A DNA stretch of 34,801 nucleotides from Sedimentisphaerales bacterium (GTDB lineage: Bacteria > Planctomycetota > Phycisphaerae > Sedimentisphaerales > Anaerobacaceae). How positions within the stretch are numbered: position 1 is the first letter of the stretch; every line of letters begins with the position of its first letter. Shown piece by piece: positions 32,441 to 34,801 of the stretch. Location of the stretch: positions 1 through 34,801 of the forward strand of contig JAFGRL010000067.1 in the NCBI GenBank assembly GCA_016935195.1, written 5' to 3'. Below the pieces are notes generated by a model. That model was not told the origin of the DNA. It ran no database searches and worked only from the letters and a program-made list of their open reading frames with translations. A program made the translations under genes and the position numbers.

Positions 32441-32524
32441 TGGAGGGGATAACCCCACAGGTGTTAAGAGCATATAACAAAATGTAAAAACGAACATAAG
32501 TGTCATCCCCCAGCCGCAGCAATA

Positions 32525-32815
32525 TCATTGGTCCTGTATAACAAAACTGGCTCCATCATCTTCCGAAGGTATGTATGCTCCTATTGGGCATAGTACCTTA
32601 CTGTCCTCATCGCAGCGGATAACAAGCTTCCATAGTGACTCAAGGCTTTCTTTCTCATGGTCGCCTTCGGTAATCAGTTTAATCCTCGCAGGACTTTCAA
32701 TTGAGATTTGAATATTATATTTCCTTACAATTATTTTATCGCCCAACCGCCTGCTTGCCCTCCGTAGCTCTGCGAAGGATGAGTGGGTGTTGATTGTTAA
32801 GACTATTTCAGACAA
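32525..32815 (-). CDS. Hypothetical protein, small, in accessory region
   Basis: 96 residues; I recognise no family. The sequence is mixed alpha/beta: MSEIVLTINTHSSFAELRRA, then RRLGDKIIVRKYNIQISI, a charged KLITEGDHEKESLESLWKLVIRCDEDSK and GAYIPSEDDGASFVIQDQ. Its ATG lies inside the end of the preceding minus-strand gene (13-base overlap), arguing that both are real and translationally coupled. It is the last gene of a three-gene minus-strand run that begins with the truncated methyltransferase. Confidence 0.6.
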   Translation of the reverse strand: MSEIVLTINTHSSFAELRRASRRLGDKIIVRKYNIQISIESPARIKLITEGDHEKESLESLWKLVIRCDEDSKVLCPIGAYIPSEDDGASFVIQDQ

Positions 32816-33285
32816 ATACCCGCACCGCCCGTTGATTCGCCAATGGCAATACCTGTCTTACAATTAGAAAAAATGTTGCCAATCATTTTTGATGAGCCGA
32901 CGTTGATACTATCAGGAGTTGCTTCAAGCAGAAATCCATCCTGGAGATACATATTAACCGAAACCGCAATATCTGCATCTGACGATTTCTTATTAATCTC
33001 AACAATAATTCTTCCCGTTGATTTTTCTATCACCTTGTCGCAATCAGCAAGATGTCTCATTTCATATGCTTGAGTATCACCCTGTACCACATTTCCTCTG
33101 CGTATAGTTGCAATCTTTTGCCCCTTGTCATCGTACACATCAAAATCAAGACCGAGCTTTCCATCCGTATCTCTCCGTTCTATTTTTCTAAACACAGGTT
33201 GATTATTGAAGGTTATAAGGCTTTCACAGTTAATGAAATAATTGCCACCAAGCTTGATTTTAAAATTCTTTGGGGTTTCCCACAT
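32803..33285 (-). CDS. Hypothetical protein of 160 residues, next to the methyltransferase
   Basis: Beta-rich protein without signal peptide: KNFKIKLGGNYFINCESLI, KLGLDFDVYDDKGQKIATIRRGNVVQGD, EKSTGRIIVEINKKSSDADI, then a glycine-containing tail TGIAIGESTGGAGICLK. No function is known to me. The regularly spaced short strands and V-x-G turns are like repeat proteins found beside phage or defence genes, but that is a loose impression. It starts one base after the methyltransferase stop and overlaps the next gene, so it is one transcription unit with them. Confidence 0.62.
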   Translation of the reverse strand: MWETPKNFKIKLGGNYFINCESLITFNNQPVFRKIERRDTDGKLGLDFDVYDDKGQKIATIRRGNVVQGDTQAYEMRHLADCDKVIEKSTGRIIVEINKKSSDADIAVSVNMYLQDGFLLEATPDSINVGSSKMIGNIFSNCKTGIAIGESTGGAGICLK

Positions 33286-33286
33286 T

Positions 33287-34645
33287 TTATTTCTCCTCTA
33301 TAATAGCGATTTCTTCTGGGGTCAGGTCGTAAAGGTTGTAGATCATCTCGTCGATTTCTGTTTCAAGCTCGCTCGTATTTGCTTTGGGGTCTTTTTTCTT
33401 CACCGCTAATATTTTATCTACCAACTCAATAAACGGATTCTGTTCTCTCGGACTAATCTGAGGGATGGGAAGTTTTCGAATATTTTTTGGTTTCACCTGA
33501 GCAAAAACTCTGCCCCCTTCTTGTGTAAAATTCATATATAGAAAATTACTAAAAGATGAGTTCAAGACTGCCAAAATAAATTTGTAGTTATATCTTGAAT
33601 CATTTTTCAATTTTAATACTAACAGGCTGTCAAGTAAATAAAAGTCTTCTTCGTCGTAAGTCGCTATAATATGGTCAGCCGTTTGCCTAATAATAACTTT
33701 TTTACCTTCAAAGAGCAATTGGCTTCTATGCCTATTCAAAGCAAACCAAGGCAATATACCAGACTTGCACTCACTTCGCGTTGACAAATTTTCTTTGTAC
33801 TGAAATAAGTATGTTTGGATGTTATTATATCTGGATATGTCTGTCTGCCTTGTCGTGTAGATGATGAAATGATTATTGTGATGATAGGAATATTTATGCA
33901 CTTCTCTGCCTATTAAAACTTTTTTAAGTAAAGACAAGTCAAACTGATTCTGTTTAGCAAAATCAATAGGTATCCTAAAAATTTTATCCCCTCCAGTGGA
34001 GATCCCACACGCCATTTTTTTGGCAATCTCGTTAATCGTTACAGACTTGCCTCTTACTTTTTCAAGTATTGTAATAGTTTCAGTATCAACTCCAAAAACT
34101 TTAGCAGGAAGGGAATAAACCTTTGAAGAGTCCGTTTTTTTTATTCTGTCACTTGAAAATAGCTTACTTGGGTCTCCATTCCAATCTCTATAATCGGCAT
34201 AGTTAAATTTGTATTTCTTTACGTTTTGGTTCTCCACAATATAAACACAGGTTGGGACATTTGCATCTACAAAAACGTTATCACCCAAATTACAGGCTGA
34301 AATGAGATGTTTGTTTAGTAATAATTGGCGGGCCTTCTCGTTTTCATTTTGATAAAATAGATTATTCGGAACAATAAGATTAGCCAAAGATTTCTTAGCT
34401 AATAGTCTGAATGCCTGAGAGATAAAATAGATATATGTGTCAGGCGTCCTCATGTGAACGTCACCAAACTGTTTTTTTAATAAATCCTTAACTTGTGTGC
34501 CAATTTTCACACCATACGGTGGATTACCGATGACGATATCAAAGCCGATAAAATCCTTGGTCTTTTTGTCAAGGACCTCCGGAAATTCAAAACGCCACTC
34601 AATGGCGTTTTTGTAAATAGCACCACTGTTAATGTCTTCTATCAT
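33287..34645 (-). pseudogene. Eco57I/TaqI-type N6-adenine methyltransferase, 5'-truncated
   Basis: 452 residues from the first ATG. The catalytic motif IV is intact in FDIVIGNPPYGVKIG (about 33-47), followed by TPDTYIYFISQAFRLLAKKSLANLIVPNNLFYQ. The TaqI-like specificity domain has GREVHKYSYHHNNHFIIYT, KKVIIRQTADHIIATYDEE and NFTQEGGRVFAQVKPKNIRKLPIPQIS. The C-terminus (ETEIDEMIYNLYDLTPEEI) is that of Eco57I-type proteins. Missing is everything before it: the frame is closed by TGA at 34724-34726, about 27 codons upstream, and neither SAM motif I nor the N-terminal nuclease is found. Family members are usually far longer on that side. It is therefore probably inactive, unless the start lies beyond a frameshift outside the window. 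Confidence 0.75.
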
Positions 34646-34801
34646 TGAATCAAGCTCTGCAATATCTTTTGTCAGGTACTCTATTTTCTTGACAACCTTT
34701 TTATTTATCTTAAAATGGAATAGTCAAGATTTAATCTGACACTTCTGTTATAACCTATGTCAAAGGATTGGCACAACGGAACGAAGGCGTAGCCGAAGTG
34801 G

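Larger units (their letters stand above)
31854..32524. other. Hairpin-rich noncoding DNA downstream of tRNA-Lys
   Basis: No complete gene is seen. It contains a nested hairpin (32110-32155), a small hairpin GCCGA-TTTAT-TCGGC (32161-32175), further AGCCCC-type sites at 32233 and 32427, a promoter-like pair at 32285-32313 and a 25-residue frame at 32363 that resembles an R-M N-terminus. It reads as decayed accessory DNA. Confidence 0.5.

Noticed and set aside
32460-32524. Integron attC site suggested by hairpins and ATAACAAA-like sequence
   Set aside because: No paired RYYYAAC/GTTRRRY core sites could be placed around the hairpins.

Overview
The window looks like a chromosomal segment of a planctomycete, most likely from the Phycisphaerae/Sedimentisphaerales side of the phylum. 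This is inferred from gene content: a sugar-isomerase tail next to a DUF1080 secreted protein, several dockerin-like Ca-binding modules, a long pseudopilin/type II secretion operon with enlarged pseudopilins, and a complete MoxR-Bat operon. No rRNA or marker protein is present to fix the taxonomy.

Layout. (1) 1-1853: the last codons of a sugar phosphate isomerase/epimerase-like gene, about 740 noncoding bases with nested inverted repeats, then a secreted DUF1080 (3-keto-disaccharide hydrolase-like) protein. (2) 2179-6300: an integral-membrane methyltransferase and lgt, a small Cys-rich protein on the minus strand, a 26-residue highly basic micro-gene with its own good promoter, and a ferredoxin-ASKHA (RACo-like) corrinoid-activation protein. 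(3) 6579-19533: one long + strand operon behind a near-consensus promoter. It holds GspE and GspF, a GspG-like pseudopilin, two tandem paralogous dockerin-like exported proteins, then five more pseudopilins and a giant GspK-like minor pseudopilin. Secretin, inner-membrane platform proteins L/M/C and prepilin peptidase are absent and must lie elsewhere. (4) 19573-21328: on the minus strand, a beta-helix/dockerin gene that has lost its 5' end and is joined to the first 38 codons of an IS3-type transposase orfA. (5) 21424-31356: promoter, MoxR ATPase, DUF58 protein, a TPR/SurA-like protein without a parvulin domain, a BatD-like lipoprotein, BatA, BatB, BatC, BatD and BatE, tightly packed and often overlapping, ended by a hairpin-T tract at 31471. 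(6) 31544-34801: a scarred accessory zone with an integrase N-terminal remnant, tRNA-Lys(CTT), hairpin-rich noncoding DNA, a possible R-M N-terminal remnant, two hypothetical genes and a 5'-truncated Eco57I/TaqI-type methyltransferase.

How the genes fit together: GspE powers assembly of a pseudopilus from the six pseudopilins and GspK on the GspF platform. The two dockerin-like proteins inside the operon are natural candidates for dedicated cargo or surface partners. MoxR and the Bat proteins would form a separate envelope complex of VWA, TPR and SH3 proteins, probably for stress tolerance or chaperoning of periplasmic proteins.

The most unusual signals are heptanucleotide arrays (GAACTAY) that supply the start codon and the first five residues (MNYEL) of two consecutive pseudopilins; a second heptamer family (ATTGGTR) sitting directly after three stop codons; the basic micro-gene; a family of short AGCCCC hairpins; and the recombination scars around the beta-helix gene and the tRNA.
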